The position numbers and the translations under genes are program-made. Below are positions 7,607 to 16,090 of a stretch of 64,000 nt of DNA, piece after piece. Every line of letters begins with the position of its first letter. Positions within the stretch are counted from its first letter, which is position 1. The notes under the pieces were generated by a model. It was given only the letters and a program-made list of their open reading frames with translations. It made no database searches and had not been told where the DNA came from. This stretch comes from a bacterium (GTDB lineage Bacteria; Cyanobacteriota; Vampirovibrionia; Gastranaerophilales; Gastranaerophilaceae): NCBI GenBank assembly GCA_017652265.1, contig JAGCBH010000006.1, forward strand, positions 1 through 64,000, in the 5' to 3' direction.

Positions 7607-10054
7607 ATGAAAAAGAAGATTATGAGCGCAATACTGGCAATATTATTTATGTTCAGTTACGGTTGCAACATTACGCTCGCTATTCAGGAAAAAAACGGAG
7701 CACAAAAAGCTCCTCAACAGGTGCAATTGTCACCTAACGCAAAACCTATAGAATTTGCATTTGTATTTGATGGGCCGTCAGATAAAAATGCTCAAATGTT
7801 AAAGACATTCCAAAAAGAAATCACTAAGTCTTTGGCACCGGATTTCAAACCTGTATTTAATGAAAAGAATGTTTTTGTTGGTAACTGGACGGAAGCAGGA
7901 GTTAAGGCAGCTTCTGATAAAGCATTAACTTCCAGTGCAAGAACTGTTATTTCAATGGGGTATATGTCAAGTATTTACCTTGAAAAGAAAACAAACACTA
8001 GCAAGTTTATCATTACTATTGATGAATACGGTTTGAGAGAATTTGGCAGTGCCGCATTCTTCAACCCATTGAAACAATACGTTAATGATTTTATTTTGTT
8101 CAAAAAATTAGTTCCAACGCAGCATAAAACAGCAATATTGCTGAATGAAAGTTTTTACAAATTACAAAAAGACTGGAATTCAATAATCAAACAAAAATTT
8201 GCGGAACAGAACTGTGATCTGGATTTTGTTGTTTTATCAATAAGCGACAAAAATTACATGGATACGTTGAAAAAACTTCCGTCAGATGTTGATTCTGTTT
8301 TCGTAACACCATTATTCAATTTGTCTGTTGAACAACGTAAAGAAATGTATGATTACCTCAGCAGCAAAAAATTGCCTACTTTCTCGGGTCTTGGCAAAGA
8401 AGATGTTGATTTAGGCGCAATGCTGGGTACTTCAACTCCTGATACTGACAGAAAAATTGCTGAAGCTGTATCATTTAATATTCACGGTTACTTACACGGC
8501 AACCCGGTAAAAAATCAGAAAATTTCATTCTACGATGACAAAGTTATTTTCTATAACAAAGACACCGGTGAACTTGTAGGTTACCATGCACCTTTAAGAT
8601 TATTAAATAACTGCGAAATCATTTCGCATAAAGAAACACCTAAATATGATCTTTCATACGTATTCAACCGTATGGAAGAAAGCAACCTTGACATCGCACA
8701 GAAGAAGTTCCTTGTAGATGCCGCAAGACGTGCTACCGTTGGTGCATATTTAAGATACTTACCTACTTTCAGAATTGATTTGGGTTATCAGTCATACAAC
8801 GATGATTACGCAAAATCATATTCAAATGTTCCGACTCACGTAGGACAGTTTGTAATGGCAATGGATCAGGTCATTTACTCTCCTGATTTGGTTACAAACA
8901 TTATCGTAAAACACAAAAAATTGAAATTTGATAAAGCGGAAAAAGTTTTAACAGAACAGCAAATCGGTTTACAAATCGGTTTCTTGTACTTAGACACTTT
9001 GATGCTTGAAAATATGATTAAAGTCCAGGAAGAAAGACTTGCTGAAACTCGTGAAAACCTTGCTATAGCAAGAGTAAGACAAGCAAAAGGTCTTTGCGGT
9101 CCTGAAGAAGCTCTTCGTTGGGCAGGTCTGGTCAGTGAAGATGAGAAAAAACTTCTTGGTATGAAAGCTGAATACAAGAACGTTAAAGTTCAGGTTAACA
9201 AGCTTTTATATAAAGACCAGAAAGAAGAATATTCTTTTGCACCGCTTGTTTCACATGATCCTGCGTTCTTTACTTCAGACATCCACATTCTGGATCACGT
9301 AAGAACACCTGAAAAACTTGATAAATTCACCGATATGCTGGTTGAAGAAGTTCAATATCTTTCACCTGAAACTGTTAAGTTAAAAGCCGCAATAGCAATG
9401 AAAAAAGCAGAAATGGCAAACTATGCTCAGAAATTCATTATGCCTAACGCAAAATTATCTCTTGAGTATGGCTCTCAATTTGACAGAAGTTTGCCTTATG
9501 AAACAGAAGGTCACTTACAAATGGCATCGACATACGCAAGTACAATGGGTATGATGGGAACTCCTTGGTTAAATCTCGACAAAACATCAGGCAGAGTTCT
9601 TATTGCAGCTCAGTGGAAACCTATTGAAGGCGGCTACAAAATTGCCGAAATCGCAAGATGCAAATCTGAATTAAATCAGTTAAATGCTTATTTGACAGAA
9701 GTTAATACAGCATTAGAAATGACAATCAGAGAAGTAGTAAACAGAGCAATCTCCAAATACTTTATGATTGAAAAATCTTATAAGGCAATGTTTGCTGAAG
9801 GCGAAAGTTATCAGAGAGTAAAATCCGGATACTTAATGGGTGAAGCACCTATCACTCAGCTTGCTGATGCTCAGGATTTATATACTCAGGCTAAAGTTGA
9901 TGCTTTGAACTCACAGTACGACTTCTTCAAAGAATTACTTTGGGTACAAAGAGGACTTGTTTCAATTAACTGGTCTAAAGCAAATAAAGAAGCTAAAGAC
10001 TTCATACATCACATTCCGGAAGTCTTACCGGCTGAACCTGATTTCACTTTATAA
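7607..10054 (+). CDS. ABC substrate-binding-like domain fused to a TolC-type outer membrane efflux domain
   Basis: 815 residues from the ATG at 7607, which has GGAGG at 7597-7601. A signal peptide (MKKKIMSAILAILFMFSYGC) may carry a lipid-attachment Cys. Residues about 45-345 look like an ABC substrate-binding (periplasmic binding, two-lobe) domain: PIEFAFVFDGPSD, SARTVISMGYMSS, DSVFVTPLFNLS, FSGLGKEDVDLGAMLGT. Residues about 365-790 have the paired helical repeats of outer membrane factors (YLPTFRIDLGYQSY; LGFLYLDTLML-like and NRAISKYFMIEKSYK helices). It would be an outer membrane channel with its own periplasmic sensor or capture domain. A monocistronic gene with terminators on both sides. 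Confidence 0.8.
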   Translation: MKKKIMSAILAILFMFSYGCNITLAIQEKNGAQKAPQQVQLSPNAKPIEFAFVFDGPSDKNAQMLKTFQKEITKSLAPDFKPVFNEKNVFVGNWTEAGVKAASDKALTSSARTVISMGYMSSIYLEKKTNTSKFIITIDEYGLREFGSAAFFNPLKQYVNDFILFKKLVPTQHKTAILLNESFYKLQKDWNSIIKQKFAEQNCDLDFVVLSISDKNYMDTLKKLPSDVDSVFVTPLFNLSVEQRKEMYDYLSSKKLPTFSGLGKEDVDLGAMLGTSTPDTDRKIAEAVSFNIHGYLHGNPVKNQKISFYDDKVIFYNKDTGELVGYHAPLRLLNNCEIISHKETPKYDLSYVFNRMEESNLDIAQKKFLVDAARRATVGAYLRYLPTFRIDLGYQSYNDDYAKSYSNVPTHVGQFVMAMDQVIYSPDLVTNIIVKHKKLKFDKAEKVLTEQQIGLQIGFLYLDTLMLENMIKVQEERLAETRENLAIARVRQAKGLCGPEEALRWAGLVSEDEKKLLGMKAEYKNVKVQVNKLLYKDQKEEYSFAPLVSHDPAFFTSDIHILDHVRTPEKLDKFTDMLVEEVQYLSPETVKLKAAIAMKKAEMANYAQKFIMPNAKLSLEYGSQFDRSLPYETEGHLQMASTYASTMGMMGTPWLNLDKTSGRVLIAAQWKPIEGGYKIAEIARCKSELNQLNAYLTEVNTALEMTIREVVNRAISKYFMIEKSYKAMFAEGESYQRVKSGYLMGEAPITQLADAQDLYTQAKVDALNSQYDFFKELLWVQRGLVSINWSKANKEAKDFIHHIPEVLPAEPDFTL

Positions 10055-10070
10055 TAAATCATTAATAATA

Positions 10071-10106
10071 ATAAAAGAGCCTGTATGAAAATACAGGCTC
10101 TTTTAT
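10071..10106 (+). terminator. Strong rho-independent terminator
   Basis: A 16-bp perfect stem (10071-10086 with 10091-10106, core AAAGAGCCTGTAT) with GAAA tetraloop. The descending arm ends in TTTTAT. Confidence 0.92.
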
Positions 10107-10179
10107 TACAAATGTTAAACAAATACACAAAGATTATAATTCTCATGGTAAAATTATGTATCCGAAAGGAGAAAGAAAA

Positions 10180-10884
10180 ATGGAAATTCAGGCAATAAAA
10201 CCCACTGACATCTACACTATCAGAAGCGTTTTAACTTCAAGTAACATAACTTTCACCGAAAAGTCTGACTACGTACGCAAGAACAGGACTGAAATAAAAA
10301 ATATCTTGGGAACGGAAATTTCAACATCAGAATACAAAGGTCTGATGCAAAACCGACCGCTCAAAAAGTTTCGCCCTATTAAAAACTCTTTCACAAAACG
10401 CGGTGATAAAATTTTACTTGCAAAAACATTGGGCATTGAACCGGCTGAAGTTGACGATTACATAGAGAATGTTCAAGATGCTCTCAAAAACATAGATGAG
10501 CTGGATTTTTTGCCGCAAAGCAAAATAGAGGCAATAAAAACATACGTATATAGGCACGGCTCCGCAGACGGAGTTATTTCCTTTCTTGACTATGAACTCA
10601 GCCACTCAAAAAATATTCTAAAAACTCTCTATACAACACTTGAATATCATACAGGCGGAGCTGCGGATTACTTTATCCGCCCGGTACATCGTATGTCAAA
10701 CACAACCATGATCCAACTTTATAATGTTATAGACAAAAATATTGAAGCAGCCCGCTCAAGCGGCTGTATATCGGAAGAAGAAACCAATGAAATTGCTCGC
10801 TGGTCTCTTGTTGCAATATATAATATTCAAAACAATTCAAAATTTATCAACGCAGTCAAGACATACAAAATTTTAAATCAATAA
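10180..10884 (+). CDS. Hypothetical protein with N-terminal SNITFT motif
   Basis: 234 residues; the ATG at 10180 follows SD AAAGGAG. No family recognised. Predicted soluble and mostly helical, with no signal peptide. Residues 21-26 (S-N-I-T-F-T) repeat exactly the motif at 12-17 of the papain-like protein at 5239-5961. The segment RPIKNSFTKRGDKILLAKTL is basic; the rest is a helix-rich domain with a possible helix-turn-helix-like stretch (LAKTLGIEPAEVDDYI). Function unknown. Confidence 0.72.
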   Translation: MEIQAIKPTDIYTIRSVLTSSNITFTEKSDYVRKNRTEIKNILGTEISTSEYKGLMQNRPLKKFRPIKNSFTKRGDKILLAKTLGIEPAEVDDYIENVQDALKNIDELDFLPQSKIEAIKTYVYRHGSADGVISFLDYELSHSKNILKTLYTTLEYHTGGAADYFIRPVHRMSNTTMIQLYNVIDKNIEAARSSGCISEEETNEIARWSLVAIYNIQNNSKFINAVKTYKILNQ

Positions 10885-11032
10885 AATATTTAATTAAAAT
10901 TATAAAAAATTAAAATATTAAGAAAATTTTACAATTGCATTAGAAAGTTTTGATATATCGGCAAATTGCCATAATGCGATTATATTGAATAAATCATATT
11001 TTTAAATAAACATTTTTAGATGCGATTAAAAA

Positions 11033-11104
11033 ATTCCTGCATGTAATCGATAAAAAACGCTTGCAAATAAATATTTTCCAAGTAGTATAGAAAAGTGCAG
11101 GAAT
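11033..11104 (+). promoter_or_regulatory. Possible structured leader upstream of infA
   Basis: ATTCCTGCA (11033-11041) and TGCAGGAAT (11096-11104) form a perfect 9-bp stem enclosing 54 nt, ending about 40 nt before the infA start. The rest of 10885-11032 is very AT-rich and shows no clear gene. Confidence 0.3.
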
Positions 11105-11144
11105 ACCTGTGCGAATTTTAGCCGAAATTTTTAAAGGAAAACAA

Positions 11145-11363
11145 ATGGCAAAAGACGATGTAATAGAACTTGAAGGAACAATTCTTGAATCAATGCCGAA
11201 TGCAATGTTCAAGGTGAAGTTGGAAAATGATCACGAAATTCTTGCTCACATTTCCGGTAAAATCCGTAAAAACTTCATAAGAATATTACCGGGCGACAAA
11301 GTAAAAGTTGAAATGACACCATACGATTTAACGAGAGGCAGAATTACCTTCAGACTTAAATAA
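11145..11363 (+). CDS. infA: Translation initiation factor IF-1
   Basis: 72 residues, the normal IF-1 length, from the ATG at 11145 with SD AAAGGAAA. Single OB-fold: [20 protein letters not shown], then [20 protein letters not shown] and [11 protein letters not shown], all standard. IF-1 occupies the ribosomal A site during initiation. First recognisable gene of the operon that continues to rpsI. Confidence 0.98.
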   Translation: MAKDDVIELEGTILESMPNAMFKVKLENDHEILAHISGKIRKNFIRILPGDKVKVEMTPYDLTRGRITFRLK

Positions 11364-11403
11364 GAAAAACAATCTCACGATATAAAACTAAAAGGAAACA
11401 GAA

Positions 11404-11517
11404 ATGAAAACAAGATCATCAGTAAAACCTATGTGCGACAAGTGCAAGGTTATCAAAAGAAAAGGCAGAGTTGCCGTAATTTGCGAAAACCCTAAACATA
11501 AACAACGTCAAGGGTAG
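11404..11517 (+). CDS. rpmJ: 50S ribosomal protein L36
   Basis: A 37-residue protein, [20 protein letters not shown] onward, ending KHKQRQG. It keeps the zinc ribbon ligands (C-x2-C at CDKC, then Cys and His in CENPKH), so it is the zinc-binding type of L36. SD AAAGGAAA upstream. The stop codon directly abuts the first 123-bp structured element. Confidence 0.97.
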   Translation: MKTRSSVKPMCDKCKVIKRKGRVAVICENPKHKQRQG

Positions 11518-11640
11518 CGGATTTTGTGTAGGCTGAAGTGAGCATCTGCGAACGGAATGCCAAAGTAACGCGAAGCAAATGAGTGGAAATTTTACAAAGT
11601 AAAATGTAACGAATGACTGCGAAGCGTGAAACAATAATCC
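11518..11640 (+). repeat. 123-bp structured intergenic element, copy 1 (rpmJ-rpsM)
   Basis: Same length as the element at 12609-12731 and about 85% identical by eye. Ends GGATT/AATCC are complementary. Folded stems: ACGC/GCGT (11568-11571, 11624-11627), GCA/TGC (11575-11577, 11618-11620), GT/AC (11583-11584, 11609-11610), and ATTTTAC/GTAAAAT (11589-11595, 11599-11605) with an AAA loop. GA-rich internal loops (GAA opposite GAA) separate them. A smaller 5' hairpin (GGC/GCC with GT-GA-GC/GC-GA-AC) precedes. Four pairs differ from copy 2 by compensatory changes, so the fold seems to be selected. No ORF. Could be a cis-acting RNA or a mobile palindromic element. Confidence 0.8.
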
Positions 11641-11809
11641 AAGCCAGCAATTCCCGAAACGACGGGGAACGGTCGTTGGGGAGGAAGTATTTATCCCTCC
11701 TATATAAAAAAATCTAACACCCGGGCATAATATTTGTAGGGTAATGGTTCTGGAACGAACAACACTTTATTCAGGTAGTTATGCCATAAGCCAAAAGGAG
11801 AAAATAAAC
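11641..11809 (+). promoter_or_regulatory. rpsM leader region with hairpins
   Basis: Between the structured element and rpsM. AACGAC/GTCGTT around an 8-nt loop, then GGAGG/CCTCC, give two adjacent hairpins; the second has a weak U tract (ATATAAAAAAAT). SD AAAGGAG precedes rpsM. It may be a ribosomal-protein autoregulatory leader or a partial attenuator; no protein of its own is apparent. Confidence 0.4.
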
Positions 11810-12184
11810 ATGGCAAGATTAGTTGGGGTAGATTTACCTCGTAACAAAAGAATGGAAGTCGCGTTGACTTACATCTACGGCATAGGGCCGACAAGAGCTA
11901 AGAAAATCTTAGAAGAAACAAAAATATCACCTGATTTAAGAACAGATGATTTAACAGATGAAGACATCAAATTATTGAGAAATGCACTCGCCGCATACAG
12001 CATCGAAGGTGACTTGCGCAGAGAAGTTTCTCAACACATCAAACGTCTTCAGGAAATAGGTTCATATAGAGGTTTGCGTCACAAACGTAATCTTCCTTGC
12101 AGAGGTCAAAGAACAAAAACAAATGCAAGAACTCGCAGAGGAAAGAAAACCGGACCTATCGCAAACAAAAAGAAAGCAGTATAA
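11810..12184 (+). CDS. rpsM: 30S ribosomal protein S13
   Basis: 124 residues from the ATG at 11810 with SD AAAGGAG. Begins [19 protein letters not shown]; helix-hairpin-helix [15 protein letters not shown]-terminal [20 protein letters not shown] motif that contacts the 30S head and P-site tRNA. Normal length for the family. A 38-nt gap separates it from rpsK. Confidence 0.98.
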   Translation: MARLVGVDLPRNKRMEVALTYIYGIGPTRAKKILEETKISPDLRTDDLTDEDIKLLRNALAAYSIEGDLRREVSQHIKRLQEIGSYRGLRHKRNLPCRGQRTKTNARTRRGKKTGPIANKKKAV

Positions 12185-12221
12185 TTAACGATTTTAATTT
12201 ATAAAAACAAAGGATAAAAAA

Positions 12222-12608
12222 ATGGCAAGACCAGTAAAAACAAAGAAAAAAGAAAAAAAGAATGTATTGCAAGGCGTTGTACATATTCAGTCAACCTTTA
12301 ACAATACAATCGTTACCTCAACAGACACTCAAGGAAACACTATTGCATGGGCAACAGCAGGTGCAACAGGTTTTAAGGGTGCAAGAAAAGGTACACCGTT
12401 TGCAGCTCAATCAGCAGCTGAATTGGTGGCTAAAAAATCTATTGATCAAGGTATGAAAAAAGTAGAAGTCTACATCAAAGGACCTGGTTCAGGCAGAGAA
12501 ACAGCTATCAGAGCAATTCAGGCAGCAGGCTTGGAAATCACACTTATTAAAGATGTTACTCCAATCCCTCACAACGGCTGCAGACCACCAAAGAAACGCA
12601 GAGTATAA
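12222..12608 (+). CDS. rpsK: 30S ribosomal protein S11
   Basis: 128 residues. [36 protein letters not shown] and the ending [16 protein letters not shown]-type tail (here [16 protein letters not shown]) are diagnostic. It binds 16S rRNA on the 30S platform. The stop codon abuts the second structured element. Confidence 0.98.
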   Translation: MARPVKTKKKEKKNVLQGVVHIQSTFNNTIVTSTDTQGNTIAWATAGATGFKGARKGTPFAAQSAAELVAKKSIDQGMKKVEVYIKGPGSGRETAIRAIQAAGLEITLIKDVTPIPHNGCRPPKKRRV

Positions 12609-12731
12609 CGGATTTTGCGTAGGCTGAAGTGAGCGATAGCGAACGGAATGCCGAAGTAACGCGAAGTTAATGAACGGAAATTTTACAAAGTAAAATGTAG
12701 TGAATTGCAACGGAGCGTGAACCAATAATCC
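12609..12731 (+). repeat. 123-bp structured intergenic element, copy 2 (rpsK-rpsD)
   Basis: Second copy of the element at 11518-11640, in the same orientation and directly after a ribosomal protein stop codon. The terminal GGATT/AATCC, the ACGC/GCGT stem and the ATTTTAC-AAA-GTAAAAT hairpin are unchanged. The GCA/TGC stem of copy 1 is GTT/AAC here (12666-12668 with 12709-12711) and GT/AC is AC/GT (12674-12675 with 12700-12701): both sides changed so pairing is kept. The base after the element (G, 12732) extends the terminal stem to CGGATT/AATCCG. Confidence 0.8.
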
Positions 12732-12732
12732 G

Positions 12733-12816
12733 AGAAGAATTTATTACAACCGCGGGGGCTTGAGAATTCGCCAAATTCTTAAACCATAGATGCCCCGCAA
12801 ACAAAAGGAGAAAATT
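12733..12816 (+). promoter_or_regulatory. rpsD leader with nested hairpins
   Basis: GCGGGG and CCCCGC form a long-range stem; inside it AGAATT/AATTCT form a second. The closing arm ends just before the SD AAAGGAG of rpsD. Position and shape fit an S4-type autoregulatory leader, but the known S4-binding consensus cannot be confirmed by eye. Confidence 0.4.
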
Positions 12817-13419
12817 ATGGCAAGATACACAGGACCTAAAAACAAATTATTCCGCAACTGGGGTGTAAAAGATTTGTCTAACAGAAAACTTACATCTTCA
12901 ATGCGTCAGAGTGCATCAGGTCAGCACGGTGCAGTAAGAAAGAAACTTTCCGAATATGCACTTCACTTAAACGAAAAACAAAAAATCAGATTAACTTATC
13001 TGGTTAGCGAAAAACAATTTGCAAAATACTACACTGAAGCTGCAAGAAGAAAAGGTGTTACAGGTACAATTTTGCTTCAATTACTTGAATCAAGACTGGA
13101 CAACGTTCTTTTTAGAGCAGGTTTCGGTATTACACGCAGCCAAACAAGACAAATGGTTAATCACGGCCACGTTCTTGTTAACGGTAAGAAAGTTGACATC
13201 CCTTCATACTTATTGAAAGCCGGTGATGTTGTTACCGTTAAAAGCAGAAGTGCAAACTTCTTCAATACCGTAATCGGTTCAATTGATGTAGCATGCGCAC
13301 CTGCGTGGATGACAATAGATAGAGAAGCTTTGAAAATCACTTTCGACAGATTGCCTGAAAGAGAAGAATTGGACCCTGATTTCAAAGAACAACTTGTAAT
13401 TGAGTACTATTCAAAATAG
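12817..13419 (+). CDS. rpsD: 30S ribosomal protein S4
   Basis: 200 residues from the ATG at 12817 with SD AAAGGAG. MARYTGPKNKLFRNWGVKDL, QLLESRLDNVLFRAGF and the S4 RNA-binding domain SRSQTRQMVNHGHVLVNGKK-type segment (here TRSQTRQMVNHGHVLVNGKK) are typical. No N-terminal zinc cysteines, so a zinc-free S4. S4 nucleates 30S assembly and often represses its own operon. In cyanobacteria rpsD usually lies elsewhere, so its place before rpoA is notable. Confidence 0.97.
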   Translation: MARYTGPKNKLFRNWGVKDLSNRKLTSSMRQSASGQHGAVRKKLSEYALHLNEKQKIRLTYLVSEKQFAKYYTEAARRKGVTGTILLQLLESRLDNVLFRAGFGITRSQTRQMVNHGHVLVNGKKVDIPSYLLKAGDVVTVKSRSANFFNTVIGSIDVACAPAWMTIDREALKITFDRLPEREELDPDFKEQLVIEYYSK

Positions 13420-13432
13420 GAGACTAAAAAAC

Positions 13433-14404
13433 ATGGAATTAAAAATTAAATGTGTAAGTACAACAACAAGCTCAGACGGTTCACAGTACGGTAAATTTGT
13501 TATCGAACCGTTGGAAAAAGGGTTCGGAACAACTATTGGGAACTCTTTAAGACGTGTACTTTTATCAAGCCTTGAAGGAACAGCGGTAACCGCAGTTCGT
13601 ATTGAAGGTATAACTCACGAATACACATCTATTCCGGGTGTCCAGGAAGACGTTATTGATGTAATGCTTAACTTAAAAGGACTTGTATTCAAAACTGATT
13701 ACAAAGAACCTCAAAATTTAAGAATAGACGTTGATAAAGCCGGTGTCGTTCTTGCAAGTGACATTCAGTTACCTGCTGGAGTTAAAATTGTTAACCCTGA
13801 CTGGGTAATCTGTAACGTAGCAGATGGCGGCAGTTTCCATGCAGACATCACTATTGAAAGCGGTAAAGGCTATCGTTCTAACGATATAACAAAAGACACA
13901 AGAGGCGTATCAATAGATATTTTACCTATTGATGCTACTTTTATGCCTATTAAAAGAGTTAGTTACACTGTTGAAAACACTCGTGTCGGCGACATGATTG
14001 ATTTTGACAAACTTACTCTTGAAATCTGGTCTAACGGTTCTGTTGATGTATCAACAGCATTAGGTCAGGCTTCAAATCTGTTAATTGAAAAATTTGTTCA
14101 GATTGCATCTGTTTCCGGTCAGGCATCTCCTGTTCAGGCAGCACTTGAAGACATTGTTGAAACTCAGGAAGATGAAGATGCTCCTACAATGACAATTGAA
14201 GAATTGGAATTGTCAGTAAGAGCATACAACTGCCTGAAACGCGCAAGCATAAATTCAATGGCAGAATTACTTAAAAAATCAGAACACGATTTATTAAATA
14301 TCAAAAACTTCGGTAAAAAATCTTCCGATGAAGTTATTGAAAGACTTCATCACTTCGGTTTGAGCTTGGCTCCAAATCCGGTAGAAGATGAAATTATCGG
14401 CTAA
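13433..14404 (+). CDS. rpoA: DNA-directed RNA polymerase subunit alpha
   Basis: 323 residues from the ATG at 13433 (SD AGGAGA), 13 nt after rpsD. The N-terminal dimerisation domain shows YGKFVIEPLEKGFGTTIGNS, LRRVLLSSLEGTAVTAVRIE and VSYTVENTRVGDMIDFDKLT. The C-terminal domain has EELELSVRAYNCLKRASINS and LLNIKNFGKKSSDEV, which contact UP-element DNA and activators. Length is normal. Confidence 0.98.
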   Translation: MELKIKCVSTTTSSDGSQYGKFVIEPLEKGFGTTIGNSLRRVLLSSLEGTAVTAVRIEGITHEYTSIPGVQEDVIDVMLNLKGLVFKTDYKEPQNLRIDVDKAGVVLASDIQLPAGVKIVNPDWVICNVADGGSFHADITIESGKGYRSNDITKDTRGVSIDILPIDATFMPIKRVSYTVENTRVGDMIDFDKLTLEIWSNGSVDVSTALGQASNLLIEKFVQIASVSGQASPVQAALEDIVETQEDEDAPTMTIEELELSVRAYNCLKRASINSMAELLKKSEHDLLNIKNFGKKSSDEVIERLHHFGLSLAPNPVEDEIIG

Positions 14405-14424
14405 CAATATAAGGAAAAATAATA

Positions 14425-14847
14425 ATGAGACACCAAACTAAAAAACATCAACTAGGAAAGGCGCAGGACCAGAGAAAAGCGTTATTACGCTCTTTGGCAA
14501 CCGAACTTTTCGTACATGGTGAAATAATTACAACTATGGCAAGAGCAAAAGCTCTTAAACCATACGCTGAACACGTTATTTCCTTGGCGAAAAAAGGCGA
14601 CCTTAACAGCCGCCGCGTGGCAGGCAGATACATTTTTGATAAAGAAATCGGCGATTTCATTAACCTTCAAACAGGTGAAATCAATGCGGTTAAAGATGAC
14701 AAATCAGCACCGCAAACGGTTTTGAGAAAATTATTTATCGTCATCGGCAAACAGTATTCATCAAGACAAGGCGGATTCACAAGAATCTTCAGACTTCCGC
14801 CAAGACGTGGTGATGCTTCTGAAATGGCATTAATTCAATTAGTATAG
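14425..14847 (+). CDS. rplQ: 50S ribosomal protein L17
   Basis: 140 residues. MRHQTKKHQLGKAQDQRKAL, the central TMARAKALKPYAEHVISLAK and the terminal GGFTRIFRLPPRRGDASEMA identify L17. The C-terminal part is slightly longer than the 116-127 residues common in other bacteria because of an insert around 75-100. truA follows after 4 nt. Confidence 0.97.
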   Translation: MRHQTKKHQLGKAQDQRKALLRSLATELFVHGEIITTMARAKALKPYAEHVISLAKKGDLNSRRVAGRYIFDKEIGDFINLQTGEINAVKDDKSAPQTVLRKLFIVIGKQYSSRQGGFTRIFRLPPRRGDASEMALIQLV

Positions 14848-14851
14848 AAAA

Positions 14852-15634
14852 ATGCCAAGATACGCTTTAAAAGTTCACTATATCGGTAAAAACTATGCGG
14901 GAAGCCAAATCCAGTTTGATAAAGACGGGTTTGAAATCGCAGAGCCGACAGTACAGGGTGAATTGGAAAAAGCACTTAGTACATTGATAATCGGGGGGGA
15001 CCCTGATAAAAGACCTAAAAGACCGATAAAAACAGTCTTTTCCGGAAGAACTGACAGCGGTGTCAATTCAGCAGGACAGGTAGTTCATTTTGATACGGAC
15101 AAAACAATTGTTGCTTCAAAGTTTGTCTATTCGCTGAATGAAATTTTGCCTGATGACATTTCTGTTTGTGATTTTAGAGAAGTTGAAAAGAATTTTCACG
15201 CTCAAAAGTCTGCTAAAAAGCGAATTTATGAATACGTATTTATTAATCGCAGATGTAAAGATGCTTTTGACGGCGATTTGATGAGAGTGAAATATCCTTT
15301 AGACATTGAAAGAATGCAAAAATCTCTCAATTACCTAAAAGGCGAACACGATTTTTCTTCCTTTAAAAGTTCCGGAACGCTTAACCCAAGCAAGATTTGT
15401 TTGATATATTCCGCCGAAGTCATCCCAAAAGACAACGACAGAATAGTTGTACGGCTTGAGGGAAACAGATTTCTCTACAACATGGTTCGTGCAATTGTCG
15501 GAACCCTTCTTGAAATAGAAGGACATAATTTGCCGCCGGAACATATGAAAGATGTTCTGGATGCAAAAGACCGGAAAAAAGCCGGTCAAACTGTCAGTCC
15601 TTACGGATTGACATTAATTGAAGTAACATACTAA
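14852..15634 (+). CDS. truA: tRNA pseudouridine(38-40) synthase TruA
   Basis: 260 residues. Catalytic D68 lies in FSGRTDSGVNS, matching the family GRTDxGVHA motif, with H to N and A to S variation at the end. RFLYNMVRAIVGTLLEIEGH near the C-terminus is the family signature. It converts uridines 38-40 of the anticodon stem to pseudouridine. Placement between rplQ and rplM is the cyanobacterial gene order. Confidence 0.95.
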   Translation: MPRYALKVHYIGKNYAGSQIQFDKDGFEIAEPTVQGELEKALSTLIIGGDPDKRPKRPIKTVFSGRTDSGVNSAGQVVHFDTDKTIVASKFVYSLNEILPDDISVCDFREVEKNFHAQKSAKKRIYEYVFINRRCKDAFDGDLMRVKYPLDIERMQKSLNYLKGEHDFSSFKSSGTLNPSKICLIYSAEVIPKDNDRIVVRLEGNRFLYNMVRAIVGTLLEIEGHNLPPEHMKDVLDAKDRKKAGQTVSPYGLTLIEVTY

Positions 15635-15652
15635 ACAAACGGAGAATAAAGC

Positions 15653-16090
15653 ATGAAAACATATTCAGCTAAACCTCTTGAAGTTGAAAGAAAATGGTAT
15701 TTAATTGATGCTGAGGACGAAATCCTTGGCCGCTTGGCTACCAGAATAGCAAACATTTTAAGAGGAAAAAATAAACCTGAATACACTCCTAATGTTGATA
15801 CCGGTGATTTTGTTATCGTTATCAATGCTGACAAGGTTCGTGTAACAGGTAAAAAAGAAACTGACAAAATTTATTACCACCATACAAAATATCCGGGTGG
15901 CTTAAAAAGTGCAAGTTTCAATGAATTGATGGAAAAAGACGGCAGACTGGCTATTGAAAAGGCAGTCAGAGGAATGTTGCAGCACAATACTTTAGGTGAT
16001 GAGCAATTCAACAAACTTAAAGTTTATACAGGATCCGAACATCCGCATGCCGCACAAAAACCTATACAACTTGAAAAGGAGGCTAAATAA
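15653..16090 (+). CDS. rplM: 50S ribosomal protein L13
   Basis: 145 residues. [40 protein letters not shown] and [20 protein letters not shown] are diagnostic. The stop overlaps the rpsI start as TAATG, coupling the two, as in most bacteria. Confidence 0.98.
   Translation: MKTYSAKPLEVERKWYLIDAEDEILGRLATRIANILRGKNKPEYTPNVDTGDFVIVINADKVRVTGKKETDKIYYHHTKYPGGLKSASFNELMEKDGRLAIEKAVRGMLQHNTLGDEQFNKLKVYTGSEHPHAAQKPIQLEKEAK

Noticed and set aside
11419-12725. Minus-strand open frames over rpmJ, rpsM and rpsK ends, crossing the 123-bp elements
   Set aside because: They mirror strong ribosomal protein genes and share sequence only because the elements are repeated; no SD and no homology.
11518-12731. 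Insertion sequence or MITE pair
   Set aside because: No transposase and no target duplications visible; copy differences keep base pairing, which favours a functional fold. A MITE origin stays possible.
14448-14670. Minus-strand frames opposite rplQ
   Set aside because: Antisense shadows of a highly conserved ribosomal gene.
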